64,000 nucleotides of DNA from Acidimicrobiales bacterium (GTDB lineage Bacteria > Actinomycetota > Acidimicrobiia > Acidimicrobiales > Aldehydirespiratoraceae), in assembly GCA_029263175.1 (NCBI GenBank), contig JAJCXZ010000069.1, positions 40,902 through 104,901 of the forward strand, in the 5' to 3' direction. The notes beneath the pieces were generated by a model. It worked only from the letters and a program-made list of their open reading frames with translations, had not been told where the DNA came from and ran no database searches. Both the position numbers and the translations under genes were made by a program. Shown here one piece after another: positions 24,663 to 33,480 of this stretch (within the stretch, counting starts at the first letter, position 1; the number at the start of each line of letters is the position of its first letter).

Positions 24663-27494
24663 ATGGGATTGGCTCAATCGGCAGTGGTTGGCTTGGGTGG
24701 TGACGTGTATCGCTCACTGGTCGAGAGTGCCTCTGATGCGATTTTGTGTGTGGATGTGGAGCAGCGGATTCACGTCTGGAACGCGGCTGCTGCTGAGATG
24801 TTCGGCTATTCGGCCGAGGAGATGGTGGGTGAGTCTTTGTCGCGGCTTCTGCCTGCGGTTGTCCGGGCTGGTCATGATGAGCTGATTCGAGGTTTTGCTG
24901 AGGGCACGGCGGACAGAGCTGAGATGGGGGTGGGTCAAGACTTGTCGGCCATGCGTCGCGGTGGGGATCTCTTCCCTGTTGAGATCCGGTTGGCGAGGAT
25001 CCCCAGCGACGCAGGCCCGTTGTTCATGGCGTCGGTGCGTGACATTTCCCGGCGGATCGAGGCGGAGAATGCCCGCTACTCCGATCAAGAGTTCTTCGCG
25101 ATGCTCGCTTCCAACAGCTTTGATGGCGCATCGGTGGTTGATCGCGAAGGCACCATCATGCATGTGCAGCCTGCCCTCGAGTGGTACGACCCGGGGACGC
25201 CGATCGAGGGTTGGTGCCACTGCGACGATCTTTCCGCGGTTCGCCAGAGTCTTGACGAAGTGGCGCGGTATGGCGACGGAGCGAGCGTTGAGGTCACGTA
25301 TCGCTACCGAACTGCCGGCGGGTACCGGTGGAGTGAATCGCGTCTGACCAACCGTCTCAACAGTGCGTCGGTCGGCGGAATCGTGATCAATGCAAGAGAT
25401 ATCACCCTGCGGGTGGAGGCGGACAAGGTTTCACAGGCTCAAAGCGAGTGGTATGAAGCACTCGCTCTCAATACATCTGACGCAGTCGCGGTGCTCGACG
25501 CCGACGGTCTCTTCAGGTTTGTGCAGCCATCCGCTGATGGATACGACTCGAGCTATTTGACGGGTCTACCGAGTAGCGATTTGGTTCATCCTGATGACGT
25601 CGAGGCGTGGAAAGAAGCGCTCGAGGACCTGGTTGATCGGGGCAGTGGAGCGACAGCACAGGTGAGCGTCCGGGGTCGATACCCAGATGGGTACAGATGG
25701 CTCGACTCGCACCTGCGAAACATGCTCGATCACCCTGCGGTGCGCGGTGTGGTGGCCACGGGCCGAGACATCACCGAAGAACACCTGATCGGCGAAGAAC
25801 TCCGACAGTTCAAAGAGACGCTGGACCAGACTCTCGACTGCGTCTTCATGTTCGATGCCGAATCGCTCCAGTTCACCTACGTCAACCAGGGTGCGATCGC
25901 GCAACTCGGCTACGACCGAGCCGAATTGTTGCGGCTACACCCGTACGACATCAAACCGGAGTTTCCTGAAGCCAAGTTCAGGGACATGATCGCACCATTG
26001 CTCACCGGTGAGCGGGGCCAGGTCAGGTTGGAGACCTTCCACCGCCACAAGGACGGTCACCGGGTGCCGGTGGATGTGTCCCTGCAGTACGTGACCTCCG
26101 CTGACCACCCGGCCCGCTTCATCGCGGTGGTTCGTGACGTCACCGATCGCCACGAGTTCGAGGTGCGGCTGCAGCACCAGGCAACCCACGACGCCCTCAC
26201 GGGGCTTCCCAACCGGGAACTACTGTTTGATCGGCTAGATCACGCGCTGGCTCGGGCGGCTCGGCACGGCGGAGCAGTCTCGGTGCTGTTCCTTGACCTT
26301 GACCGATTCAAGCTCATCAACGACACGAGCGGCCATGGGGTCGGTGATCAGGTGCTGGTTGCGGTCGCTGAACGCCTCCGGACGGTGGTCCGCAAGGGCG
26401 ACACGCTTGCCCGCCACGGCGGCGACGAGTTCGTCGTACTCGTGGAAAACAACGCAGCGGAGACCGACGGTGTGAGTCTGCTGGCCGGCCGGATCAGGGA
26501 TGTCCTTCAAGAGCCAGTTCGCCTAGGCGACAGCTGGTTTCACACCACCGCCAGCATCGGCACTGCCCGCTCCACCGACGGAGACCACGACGCCGCGACG
26601 CTACTCAGCAACGCCGACGCAGCGATGTATCAAGCCAAGAACGCCGGCCGCGACTGTATCGAGAGCTTCGACAGCTCTCTTCGAGCCCGGCTCCAACACC
26701 AAGTTGAGACCGAAACCGAACTACGCACAGCCATCCATGGCGACGAACTTCGCGTCCACTACCAGCCAATCGTGGATGTCGCCTCCGCCACGATCAAGGG
26801 GTTCGAAGCTCTCGTCCGCTGGCAACATCCCAACCGGGGGCTACTCCTGCCCGCGGAGTTCATCCCGATCGCCGAGGACGCCGGGCTCATCGGAGCCATC
26901 GACCTGTGGGTCCTTCAGAGATCCGCTGAACAGGCTCTGATCTGGGACGACACCGGAGCAGACGAGTTGTGGGTCAGCGTGAATCTGTCGGCGAACGACC
27001 TCGTAGACCCCGACATCGCAAATCACGTCGCAGACATCATTCGCGCGACAGGAATAGACCCCAGCCGGATCCACATCGAGGTCACCGAGTCAGCGCTCAT
27101 CGAGCATCCGACCCTAGCCTCCGCAGCCCTCCACGAAATACGCCAACTCGGCACGAAGATCGCGCTCGACGACTTCGGCACCGGGTACTCGTCGCTCACT
27201 CAGCTCCAAACCATGCCGCTCACCCATATCAAGATTGATCGCAGCTTCATCAACGGTCTCGGAACCAACCCGACGGACACCGCCATCGTCGAATCGACGA
27301 TCCGTTTGGCTCACGACCTCGGACTCACCGTCGTCGCCGAAGGAGTGGAAACAGCCGAGCAGCTCGCCTTTCTTCGAATCTACGACTGCCACTTCGCGCA
27401 GGGGTACTATTTCGGTCGTCCCGAGCCAGTCGAGCGACTCGAGCCGGCTGCCACGGCGGTGGCGGTCGGAGTTCCTGTGTTTGGCGCTGACTGA
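24663..27494 (+). CDS. PAS-PAS-PAS-PAS-GGDEF-EAL cyclic-di-GMP protein
   Basis: A 943-residue cytoplasmic signalling protein with no membrane segment. Four PAS-type sensor domains fill residues about 15-500 (first 'DAILCVDVEQRIHVWNAAAAEMFGY'). A GGDEF domain follows at about 510-680 with intact 'RHGGDEFVVL' (GGDEF 586-590), then an EAL domain at about 695-930 with intact 'FEALVRW' (EAL 715-717), 'NLSANDL' and 'LDDFGTGYSSL'. Both catalytic signatures are complete, so it could both make and degrade c-di-GMP; which dominates cannot be told from sequence. Its first 400 codons use more T- and G-ending codons than neighbours. Monocistronic. Confidence 0.92.
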   Translation: MGLAQSAVVGLGGDVYRSLVESASDAILCVDVEQRIHVWNAAAAEMFGYSAEEMVGESLSRLLPAVVRAGHDELIRGFAEGTADRAEMGVGQDLSAMRRGGDLFPVEIRLARIPSDAGPLFMASVRDISRRIEAENARYSDQEFFAMLASNSFDGASVVDREGTIMHVQPALEWYDPGTPIEGWCHCDDLSAVRQSLDEVARYGDGASVEVTYRYRTAGGYRWSESRLTNRLNSASVGGIVINARDITLRVEADKVSQAQSEWYEALALNTSDAVAVLDADGLFRFVQPSADGYDSSYLTGLPSSDLVHPDDVEAWKEALEDLVDRGSGATAQVSVRGRYPDGYRWLDSHLRNMLDHPAVRGVVATGRDITEEHLIGEELRQFKETLDQTLDCVFMFDAESLQFTYVNQGAIAQLGYDRAELLRLHPYDIKPEFPEAKFRDMIAPLLTGERGQVRLETFHRHKDGHRVPVDVSLQYVTSADHPARFIAVVRDVTDRHEFEVRLQHQATHDALTGLPNRELLFDRLDHALARAARHGGAVSVLFLDLDRFKLINDTSGHGVGDQVLVAVAERLRTVVRKGDTLARHGGDEFVVLVENNAAETDGVSLLAGRIRDVLQEPVRLGDSWFHTTASIGTARSTDGDHDAATLLSNADAAMYQAKNAGRDCIESFDSSLRARLQHQVETETELRTAIHGDELRVHYQPIVDVASATIKGFEALVRWQHPNRGLLLPAEFIPIAEDAGLIGAIDLWVLQRSAEQALIWDDTGADELWVSVNLSANDLVDPDIANHVADIIRATGIDPSRIHIEVTESALIEHPTLASAALHEIRQLGTKIALDDFGTGYSSLTQLQTMPLTHIKIDRSFINGLGTNPTDTAIVESTIRLAHDLGLTVVAEGVETAEQLAFLRIYDCHFAQGYYFGRPEPVERLEPAATAVAVGVPVFGAD

Positions 27495-27577
27495 GATTGC
27501 TTGGGGCAGCACTGTTGAGTCGATCGACGAGGCACACGGCCACGTCGGCACCGGAATCCTGGCAGGGTTGGGCGTGT

Positions 27578-27973
27578 CTACGCGCTGAGGATGTGGCAGA
27601 TCTCGTCGGTGCCGCAGTCGGCAGGGTCGAGTGTGGCGCTGCGCTCGAGGAGTTCGATCAGTTCGCACCTGAGCTCGCGCAGTTCGCGGAGGCGGGAATC
27701 GACTTCGGTCAGCTTGCTGCGGAGCAGTCCGTCGACGTGTGCGCAGGGGGCGCTCCCATCGGCACGGACCTGAATGATTCCTGCAATCTCGGCCAGCGTC
27801 AGACCCGAGGCTTGGGCCCGCTGTATGAATCGAACTCTTTCGATCGCCCGCTCATCGTAGGACCGGTATCCATTGGGATCTCGCTTCGCCAATGCAAGAA
27901 GACCGCGGCGTTCGTAGTACCGGATTGTTTGTGAGGATACCGAGCAAGCTCCTGCGAGCTCTCCGATCTTCAT
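27578..27973 (-). CDS. MerR family heavy-metal-type regulator
   Basis: A 131-residue MerR regulator. The winged helix-turn-helix opens with 'MKIGELAGACSVSSQTIRYYERRGLL' and a long dimerisation helix follows. Cysteines at 77, 103, 120 and 126 sit in the metal-receptor layout 'PCAHVDGLL...LRCELIELL...DCGTDEICHIL', as in MerR/ZntR-type sensors, so a soft metal ion is the likely ligand. It is divergent from the thioredoxin-like/MFS pair, and a matching palindromic operator lies in the 54-nt gap. Confidence 0.9.
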   Translation of the reverse strand: MKIGELAGACSVSSQTIRYYERRGLLALAKRDPNGYRSYDERAIERVRFIQRAQASGLTLAEIAGIIQVRADGSAPCAHVDGLLRSKLTEVDSRLRELRELRCELIELLERSATLDPADCGTDEICHILSA

Positions 27974-27989
27974 GTCAGCAGACTAGCTC

Positions 27990-28021
27990 TTGACCTTGAA
28001 CCATGCTGCAAGGTTTACCGT
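27990..28021 (+). promoter_or_regulatory. MerR-type operator/promoter
   Basis: A perfect inverted repeat ACCTTG-N10-CAAGGT lies at 27993-28014. It sits between a -35 TTGACC (27990-27995) and a -10-like TACCGT (28016-28021), giving a 20-bp spacer, the overlong spacing that MerR proteins correct by DNA distortion. The ATG of the thioredoxin-like gene follows 6 nt after the -10, so its mRNA is probably leaderless. Confidence 0.75.
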
Positions 28022-28027
28022 TCGGGT

Positions 28028-28327
28028 ATGGACGTGACGCTGCTGTACTTCGAGGACTGCCCCAACTGGCTCGCCGCCAACAATCACCTCGACGAATTGC
28101 TCGCGGAACACCCTGACATGTCGATCACGCGACACATCGTGGACACACCTGAGGAGGCTGAACGGACCCGCTTCCGAGGTTCTCCGAGCATCCTCGTCGA
28201 CGGAGTCGATCCATTTGCCGACCCGGACGATCCGGTAGGGCTCTCCTGTCGCGTCTACCAAACACCTGACGGGCCGGCCGGGTCGCCGACCCTCGACCAG
28301 CTGCGCGACGCACTAGCTCGCTTCTAG
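28028..28327 (+). CDS. thioredoxin-like protein of the MerR-linked (alkylmercury-lyase-like) family
   Basis: A 99-residue protein with a short thioredoxin-like fold: 'VTLLYFEDCPNWLAANNHLDELL' carries C11 as C-P rather than a CxxC pair, and 'FRGSPSILVDGVDPFADPDDPVGLSCRVYQT' carries a second cysteine, C74. Proteins of this type sit beside metal-responsive MerR genes in actinobacteria and are often labelled alkylmercury lyase-like, though demonstrated lyase activity is not implied. It starts downstream of the MerR operator and is 11 nt from the MFS gene, so it is part of the regulated operon. Confidence 0.72.
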   Translation: MDVTLLYFEDCPNWLAANNHLDELLAEHPDMSITRHIVDTPEEAERTRFRGSPSILVDGVDPFADPDDPVGLSCRVYQTPDGPAGSPTLDQLRDALARF

Positions 28328-28338
28328 ATAGGTGCGCC

Positions 28339-29598
28339 ATGTGCCCAGCTGAGGCGGGTCGGCCAGGGATTCAGCGTGTGCTGCGCCACACGATGTTTCG
28401 GCGGCTCTTCATTGCCCAGACCATCAGCAGGTGGGGTGACACCTTCAACGCTGTCGCTCTCGTCATCGTCGTGTTTCAGCTCACGAACTCCGGGGTGAGC
28501 GTCAGCGGGGTTGTCGCACTTGAAGTTGCCCCGGTCTTGTTGCTCGGGCTTGTCGCGGGCTCTGTCGTCGACCGGCTACCGCGCCACCACGTCATGATCG
28601 CTGCCGATCTCGGCCGTGCTGTGATCGCTGGGTTCCTCGTGTTCAAACCCGACCAGCTCTGGGCGCTGTATTCAGCCGCTTTCGGACTGTCGGCCCTGAC
28701 CGTGTTCTTCAACCCGGCAGCATCGAGTCTGTTGCCATCGCTTGTTGACGACGACGAGCTCGTCGCCGCGAACTCCGCCGTGTGGTCAGCGGCAGTGCTC
28801 TCCCAGATCGTGCTCGCGCCGTTGGCCGGCGCAGTCGTTGTCGCTCTCGGCGCCGGCACAGCATTCGGCATCAACTCGGTCACGTTTCTACTGTCAGCCA
28901 TGGCGCTCGGAGGACTGGTCGTCCCGGCGGCCGAGCCAGTCGAACGGCTGGCTCGGGGCGCTGAGATCGTCCAGGGAATCCAGATCATCCGCAACAGCCG
29001 ACTGCTCAGCACCCTCGCCATCGTCCAAGGCCTCGCAGCACTCTCGGCCGGCGCCACCAGCGCGCTCTTGGTGGTCTTTGCCCAACGACACCTCCACATC
29101 GACGCCACAGGATTTGGATTCCTCCTTGCAGCCATCGGACTGGGCGCTGGGCTCGGTCCGCTCGTTCTTCAGCGCTTCGTCAGCGATGTACGCCACCCAA
29201 TGCTGTTGTTCGGGCCCTACATGTTGCGCGGTGTGGTCGATCTTGCCCTCGCCGCCTTCTCGAGCTTTGCCTCCGCACTCGTCGGCCTCGGCCTTTATGG
29301 AGTCGGTACCAGCACCGGCAACATCACCTACAACACCGTGCTGCAAACCACCACACCCAACCGGTTCCGCGGCCGCGTCTTCGCGTTGTACGACGTCGTT
29401 TGGCAAACGGGTCGCCTGATCAGCATCGGAGCCGGCGGAGTTCTTGCCGACCAGCTCGGCATCCGCGGGGTCTACATCATGGGCGGAGCCCTACTGCTCG
29501 CTGCGGGCACAGCTGGCTTCGTCCTCGTCCCCAAGATCCTGATGACCACACCGATCGAGGGATCCGCGGGCACAGCCACGCCGGCTCGGGATTTCTGA
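28339..29598 (+). CDS. MFS transporter (efflux-type), MerR-regulated
   Basis: A 419-residue major facilitator with about 12 transmembrane segments. The first helix is 'FRRLFIAQTISRWGDTFNAVALVIVVFQL', and the loop 2-3 motif is 'GLVAGSVVDRLPRHHVMIAAD'. It belongs to the enterobactin-exporter-like (MFS_3) branch, which includes many drug exporters. It lies 11 nt after the thioredoxin-like gene and is under the same MerR operator, suggesting export of a metal complex or a toxic compound. The substrate is not determinable. Confidence 0.88.
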   Translation: MCPAEAGRPGIQRVLRHTMFRRLFIAQTISRWGDTFNAVALVIVVFQLTNSGVSVSGVVALEVAPVLLLGLVAGSVVDRLPRHHVMIAADLGRAVIAGFLVFKPDQLWALYSAAFGLSALTVFFNPAASSLLPSLVDDDELVAANSAVWSAAVLSQIVLAPLAGAVVVALGAGTAFGINSVTFLLSAMALGGLVVPAAEPVERLARGAEIVQGIQIIRNSRLLSTLAIVQGLAALSAGATSALLVVFAQRHLHIDATGFGFLLAAIGLGAGLGPLVLQRFVSDVRHPMLLFGPYMLRGVVDLALAAFSSFASALVGLGLYGVGTSTGNITYNTVLQTTTPNRFRGRVFALYDVVWQTGRLISIGAGGVLADQLGIRGVYIMGGALLLAAGTAGFVLVPKILMTTPIEGSAGTATPARDF

Positions 29599-29639
29599 GA
29601 ATTCTGGGCGCCCCGTACTGTGCCTCCGTGTGGAGCCCC

Positions 29640-29933
29640 CTATCCCGGCTTGGTTCTCGATCCAGCTCGAACGGCCAGGAGGCCGTAGGAGCCCCAGATC
29701 ACGGCCAAGGAGATGGCCATGCCGGCGTAGACCTGGAGCTCTCGCGTCGCGGCCATTGGTCTGCATGCGAGGTCCCGACCTCCGAGTTCGGATTCGGGGG
29801 ATGAGCGATTGACGGATGCTGATACGCAGCGGATCTCGCGTCCCTCATAGGTCACAGTGGCTGGGACGAAGTGCCATGCCACCATCAACACGCAGGCCGC
29901 GATCGACAGGACAACACCAAGTCGCGTGCTCAT
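29640..29933 (-). CDS. small two-helix membrane protein
   Basis: A 97-residue protein from ATG 29933. A hydrophobic N-terminal segment (MSTRLGVVLSIAACVLMVAW) is followed by an extracytoplasmic loop of about 45 residues containing two cysteines ('REIRCVSASV', 'GGRDLACRPM') that could form a disulfide, then a second membrane segment (VYAGMAISLAVIWGSYGLLAV) and a basic tail. No family recognised. A longer frame to 30113 overlaps the tRNA-Lys and is rejected. Convergent with the MFS gene. Confidence 0.55.
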   Translation of the reverse strand: MSTRLGVVLSIAACVLMVAWHFVPATVTYEGREIRCVSASVNRSSPESELGGRDLACRPMAATRELQVYAGMAISLAVIWGSYGLLAVRAGSRTKPG

Positions 29934-30060
29934 GCGTAATTGCCGGTGACTTCCCGCGGCACAGCCCTGGTTCTCATGAAGACATCCTGCCGCACTCTGG
30001 AAACACTCGCCGGTGCAACGCCAAACGGTGACCACGGACTGATTCCGGTCCAAAACGACG

Positions 30061-30101
30061 AAACCCCAGGCGGACCGAAGAATGGTCCTGACCTGGGGTT
30101 T
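30061..30101 (-). terminator. strong hairpin downstream of the tRNA-Lys gene
   Basis: Outer 10-bp stem AAACCCCAGG / CCTGGGGTTT enclosing an inner stem GGACC / GGTCC. Read on the minus strand it lies 7 nt after the tRNA-Lys 3' end and is followed by TTTCGTCGTTTT. Probable terminator for the tRNA-His/tRNA-Lys transcript. A T tract on the plus side (TTTTGTTCT) would let it work both ways. Confidence 0.7.
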
Positions 30102-30108
30102 TGTTCTG

Positions 30109-30181
30109 TACACCCCCTGGGACTTGAACCCAGAACCTGCGGATTAAGAGTCCGATGCTCTACCAATTGAGCTAGAGGTGC
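30109..30181 (-). tRNA. tRNA-Lys (anticodon CTT)
   Basis: 73-nt cloverleaf with acceptor GCACCTC / GGGGTGT (G-T wobbles at 1-72 and 6-67), D-arm AGCTCAATTGGTAGAGC, anticodon loop CTCTTAA and T-arm CTGGG-TTCAAGT-CCCAG. The CCA end is not encoded. It lies 25 nt downstream of tRNA-His on the same strand and is probably cut from one precursor. Confidence 0.95.
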
Positions 30182-30206
30182 GAGGAGCTGCCGAGTGGCA
30201 ACCCTA

Positions 30207-30284
30207 TGGGGTGAACGAGGGGATTCGAACCCCCGGCCTCCTGGACCACAACCAGGCGCTCTAACCAACTGAGCTACGCCCACC
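30207..30284 (-). tRNA. tRNA-His (anticodon GTG), CCA encoded
   Basis: Acceptor GTGGGCG / CGTTCAC with the extra G at position -1 (30284) opposite C73 (30210), as expected for tRNA-His. Anticodon loop TTGTGGT, T-arm GGGGG-TTCGAAT-CCCCT. The bases after C73 read CCA (30209-30207), so the 3' CCA seems genome-encoded, unlike the other tRNAs here. Confidence 0.94.
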
Positions 30285-30345
30285 ATGCTGGCGAACCAGC
30301 GCTCACCTACCGTCACCGCGAACGGATCTGGCGTGTGAGTCCCAG

Positions 30346-30351
30346 AGTGTA
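30346..30351 (-). promoter_or_regulatory. candidate -10 (TACACT) for the tRNA-His/tRNA-Lys unit
   Basis: On the minus strand TACACT lies about 60 nt upstream of the tRNA-His 5' end, a good -10 match. No convincing -35 was found 17 nt upstream. Confidence 0.35.
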
Positions 30352-30385
30352 CCGGGTCGCTCCCACACCGACATACGCTATTTGG

Positions 30386-30459
30386 GCCTCCGTAGCTCAA
30401 CTGGATAGAGCACCGGGTTTCTACCCCGGCGGTTGCAGGTTCGAGTCCTGTCGGGGGTG
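30386..30459 (+). tRNA. tRNA-Arg (anticodon TCT)
   Basis: 74-nt cloverleaf: acceptor GCCTCCG / CGGGGGT, D-arm AGCTCAACTGGATAGAGC, anticodon stem CCGGG / CCCGG with loop TTTCTAC, T-arm GCAGG-TTCGAGT-CCTGT, discriminator G and no encoded CCA. A -10-like TACGCT at 30374-30379 would start transcription close to the mature 5' end. Confidence 0.95.
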
Positions 30460-30537
30460 CTTGTGCTTGCCGCTGCAAATCGGGAACGTCCGGTTCGCAT
30501 CGGCTGCACTACCCTCGTGGTCCCTGGGGGTGGACAC

Positions 30538-33480
30538 ATGAATTCTGGTGCGACGGGTACTGCCGACGAACCGTTCGACTTGGGCGTCTTGGTGGTGCAC
30601 GGCATCGGGGATCAAAAGCGTGGGGCCACGCTGAGCCAATGGGCGGACTCGCTGCACAACTGGCTGGAGACGTGGACGCCCGATAGTTCGGACCGGCCGT
30701 TGGCATCGGTGACGATCGGTCGAACGGATCTCGCCCCCGAACGAGGTGTGCCCGCCAATCTCACGATGCATCTCGATCTCAAGGGTGACGAGACGCAGCG
30801 ATGGCTCATGGCCGAAGGCTGGTGGGCGGGTACATTCGAGCCGCCGTCGTTCGGTGAATTGTGGACCTGGAGCTTCCGTTCCGTCCCGGCGACCGCGGCA
30901 ATGCATGCCAATGCGATCTTCAGCCGGTCGGTGTTGGCCTACAAATCGGCGACCGGGTTTCAGCGAATCCGTGAAGGCGCCCGCATCGGCATGATGATGC
31001 TGGCCGTGCTTTCGCTCGTGCTTGTTTCACCTGCTGTGATCGTGCTGCTCACGGTCCTGCTCCTGGCGGGCGCCATCGCCAGCGCGTTGCCGATTCCAGC
31101 GGTGAAGGCCGCGGTGCTGCGCGCTCAGCTCGTGGCCGTCGGCACGATCGGTGACAGTCTGCGGCTCGTCGAGAGCCCGACCCAGGCGGGAGCGATCAAG
31201 GCCCCAGTGGCCGACGGTCTGGAGTGGCTGCAATCCAAGGGGTGCAAGAAGGTCGTGCTCTTGGCCCACAGCCAAGGCGCGGCGGTCAGTTACAAGGTGT
31301 TGCTCGACGTAGACGAGGGCCGCAACACCAAGATCGAACCCATCGATTCGTTCATCACCGTCGGGTCCGGGCTTCCGAAGGTCAACACGCTTGAACATCT
31401 CAGTCATCAGCGGCGTGGTCTTGGCCTGCACAAGGCGTCGATGGTGGTGCCTGTGGCGGCCTCGATCGCCGCGGGAGCGCTCGCGTTCTTGTACCAGGAG
31501 GGCAGCTGGGTCGGGTTGGTCGGCATGGCAGTGGTGGCTGTGCTCTCGGCGCCGTGGCTGATCAAAGTCGGGTTCAACCGCTACACGAGCTCACCGCCCG
31601 CAGGAACGCGCTCGCGCACACGGCCGAAGGTGCGCGGCAAGCTTCCGGTCGGCGAGACCTACGAGGTCTCGCTGGTTCCGGTGATCGCCACGAGCCTGGC
31701 GATGCTGGGTGTGGCCTTGGCCAGCGACCACGGTGTCGTGACCTTGATCGCCGCGGCCTCCGTCACGCTTGCGCTGCTCGGCGTGGTGCTGATCGCCGTT
31801 GATCGCATCCCGGTGGTGGAGTCGGCGCTCATGAACGCCACGACGCGGTGGCTCGACCTCTACGCCATCAAGGACCCTGTTCCGGCCGGGCCCACACTCA
31901 CCTCGGTTGAGGGGCGGCCGGAGGCATGGCCCGTATCGAACCTTCAGTCCTCGATCCGCGACCATACGTACTACTCCCTGAATGTCGACGAATGCATGAC
32001 CTATGTCGGCATCGAGCTGCTGGAAGCGGCGGCGGTCACCAGCCAAGGGCGCTCGGTGCGATCAGCATTGGCGGACTATGGCTTTCATCGCCGCTGGCGG
32101 GTGATGTGGCGATCCGGGATCACCTATTTCCTCGCCGCCGCGGCCGCGCTCTTCGCCTATCAAACCTTCGAAGGTACTGACCGGCGGGTGATCGACGGCT
32201 ACGCGGAACTGATCAAGGACGAGGGCGTCGTAGACGCGGCGCTGCTGTGGTTCGATGTCCAGAAGCTTGTGCCTGAGGCCATGTCGACCGCGGTGGCGAA
32301 CTGGGTTGTCGCCATCGGCTACATCCTCGGCGGGTTCGCACTGATTTCGCTGGGGCACTACTTCTGGGACCGATGGGACCGTGTCGAGGTCGACGCCGAG
32401 ATGGGGCCGGGGATCGTCGATCGCAATCGGGTGTACTTCGAGCAGCAAGGGCTGATCGTGTTCCACGCTCTCGTCGGATTCGTGGCCATCTGGCCGCGGG
32501 TCGCACTCGAAGGGTGGCGCCGCCTCGACTTCCAGAGCTGGGATTCGCTCGGCGTGCTCGCCGCGCTGCTCGGTGGACTCTTCCTCGTCGGCTGGGTGGT
32601 CCCGAAGATCCTGGGGGCGCTGAAGGTGCAGGACCGGGTGCGGCGGCGCAGCGGAGGTCGTCTCGACAAGACAGTCGCAATCGCGCAGTACGAGCTCAAC
32701 AGGGGCGACTTCTCGGCAGCTGTCGCCAGCTTCGAGCGGGCGTACGAGATCACCAACGAACTCCAGCTGGTGAGCCCGGCCACGACAAGCGGATTTGCTC
32801 AGGCTCGTGACCTGCTGACCCATCGCACCCGCGAGAATGCGTGGGCGATTCAGTCAGGCAATGCCGGTGGTCGGGCCCAAACCGCGCACGAAGTGCTGGG
32901 TGAGGACTACCTCAGGCGGACCCTCGAGCTCTACCGCGAAGCGTCGGGCAACCCGTCACCCAACCCTGCGCTGCACCTCAGGCTCGCCAACTACGAGTTC
33001 GTCCACAACAGCGACGCGGAGGCGGCGCTCGGCCACCTCGCCGAAGCCACCAGAGTCGCTCCCTTCGACTTCGATGTGCTGTTGGGTCAGGCGATCACCC
33101 ACGCATCGCTGGGTGAGCTCACCGAGGCCAGCCGCGCTCTCGCCAACATCCATACCGCGAGGCGCGAGAGCTCGATGCAGGCACTTGCAGCACCGATCGA
33201 GCTGGGAGCGGAAACTGCCATCTACATCATGTTCGGCCCGACGCCCCAGGCGTCCACTCGACTCGCGTCGATCAACGAAGCGCTTGGTCGCGGCGTGCGC
33301 GAACCCTTGGCCGACCTACGGCCGATCGTGGCGAACATGCCCTCCGACTGGAGCGAGGATGACAAGGTCAGGCTCCGTCTACTCGTGAACCAGGTCAACG
33401 GCTTGGACGTCGAAGCGGTGGTCGATCTGCGCAAAGATGAGACAGACCCGGTGGCCGCCACGGTAGGAGGTGGGTCGTGA
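30538..33480 (+). CDS. membrane alpha/beta-hydrolase (lipase-like) with TPR-like C-terminus
   Basis: Predicted 980-residue protein from ATG 30538. Residues about 16-28 are 'VLVVHGIGDQKRG', the oxyanion-type start of lipase-like hydrolases. S245 lies in 'LLAHSQGAAVSYKVLLD', the nucleophile elbow, followed by 'IDSFITVGSGLPKVN'. Hydrophobic segments interrupt the domain at about 105-145 and 300-430, and more lie at about 525-700. The last 250 residues are helical repeats resembling TPRs ('AIAQYELNRGDFSAAVASFERAYEI', 'NPALHLRLANYEFVHNSDAEAALGHLAEA'). It could release acyl chains at the membrane (inference). GTGA overlap couples it to the next gene. Confidence 0.7.
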   Translation: MNSGATGTADEPFDLGVLVVHGIGDQKRGATLSQWADSLHNWLETWTPDSSDRPLASVTIGRTDLAPERGVPANLTMHLDLKGDETQRWLMAEGWWAGTFEPPSFGELWTWSFRSVPATAAMHANAIFSRSVLAYKSATGFQRIREGARIGMMMLAVLSLVLVSPAVIVLLTVLLLAGAIASALPIPAVKAAVLRAQLVAVGTIGDSLRLVESPTQAGAIKAPVADGLEWLQSKGCKKVVLLAHSQGAAVSYKVLLDVDEGRNTKIEPIDSFITVGSGLPKVNTLEHLSHQRRGLGLHKASMVVPVAASIAAGALAFLYQEGSWVGLVGMAVVAVLSAPWLIKVGFNRYTSSPPAGTRSRTRPKVRGKLPVGETYEVSLVPVIATSLAMLGVALASDHGVVTLIAAASVTLALLGVVLIAVDRIPVVESALMNATTRWLDLYAIKDPVPAGPTLTSVEGRPEAWPVSNLQSSIRDHTYYSLNVDECMTYVGIELLEAAAVTSQGRSVRSALADYGFHRRWRVMWRSGITYFLAAAAALFAYQTFEGTDRRVIDGYAELIKDEGVVDAALLWFDVQKLVPEAMSTAVANWVVAIGYILGGFALISLGHYFWDRWDRVEVDAEMGPGIVDRNRVYFEQQGLIVFHALVGFVAIWPRVALEGWRRLDFQSWDSLGVLAALLGGLFLVGWVVPKILGALKVQDRVRRRSGGRLDKTVAIAQYELNRGDFSAAVASFERAYEITNELQLVSPATTSGFAQARDLLTHRTRENAWAIQSGNAGGRAQTAHEVLGEDYLRRTLELYREASGNPSPNPALHLRLANYEFVHNSDAEAALGHLAEATRVAPFDFDVLLGQAITHASLGELTEASRALANIHTARRESSMQALAAPIELGAETAIYIMFGPTPQASTRLASINEALGRGVREPLADLRPIVANMPSDWSEDDKVRLRLLVNQVNGLDVEAVVDLRKDETDPVAATVGGGS

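Noticed and set aside
30433..30537. Start of the hydrolase gene inside tRNA-Arg
   Set aside because: The first 35 codons would translate the tRNA T-arm; ATG 30538 begins the protein-like sequence.
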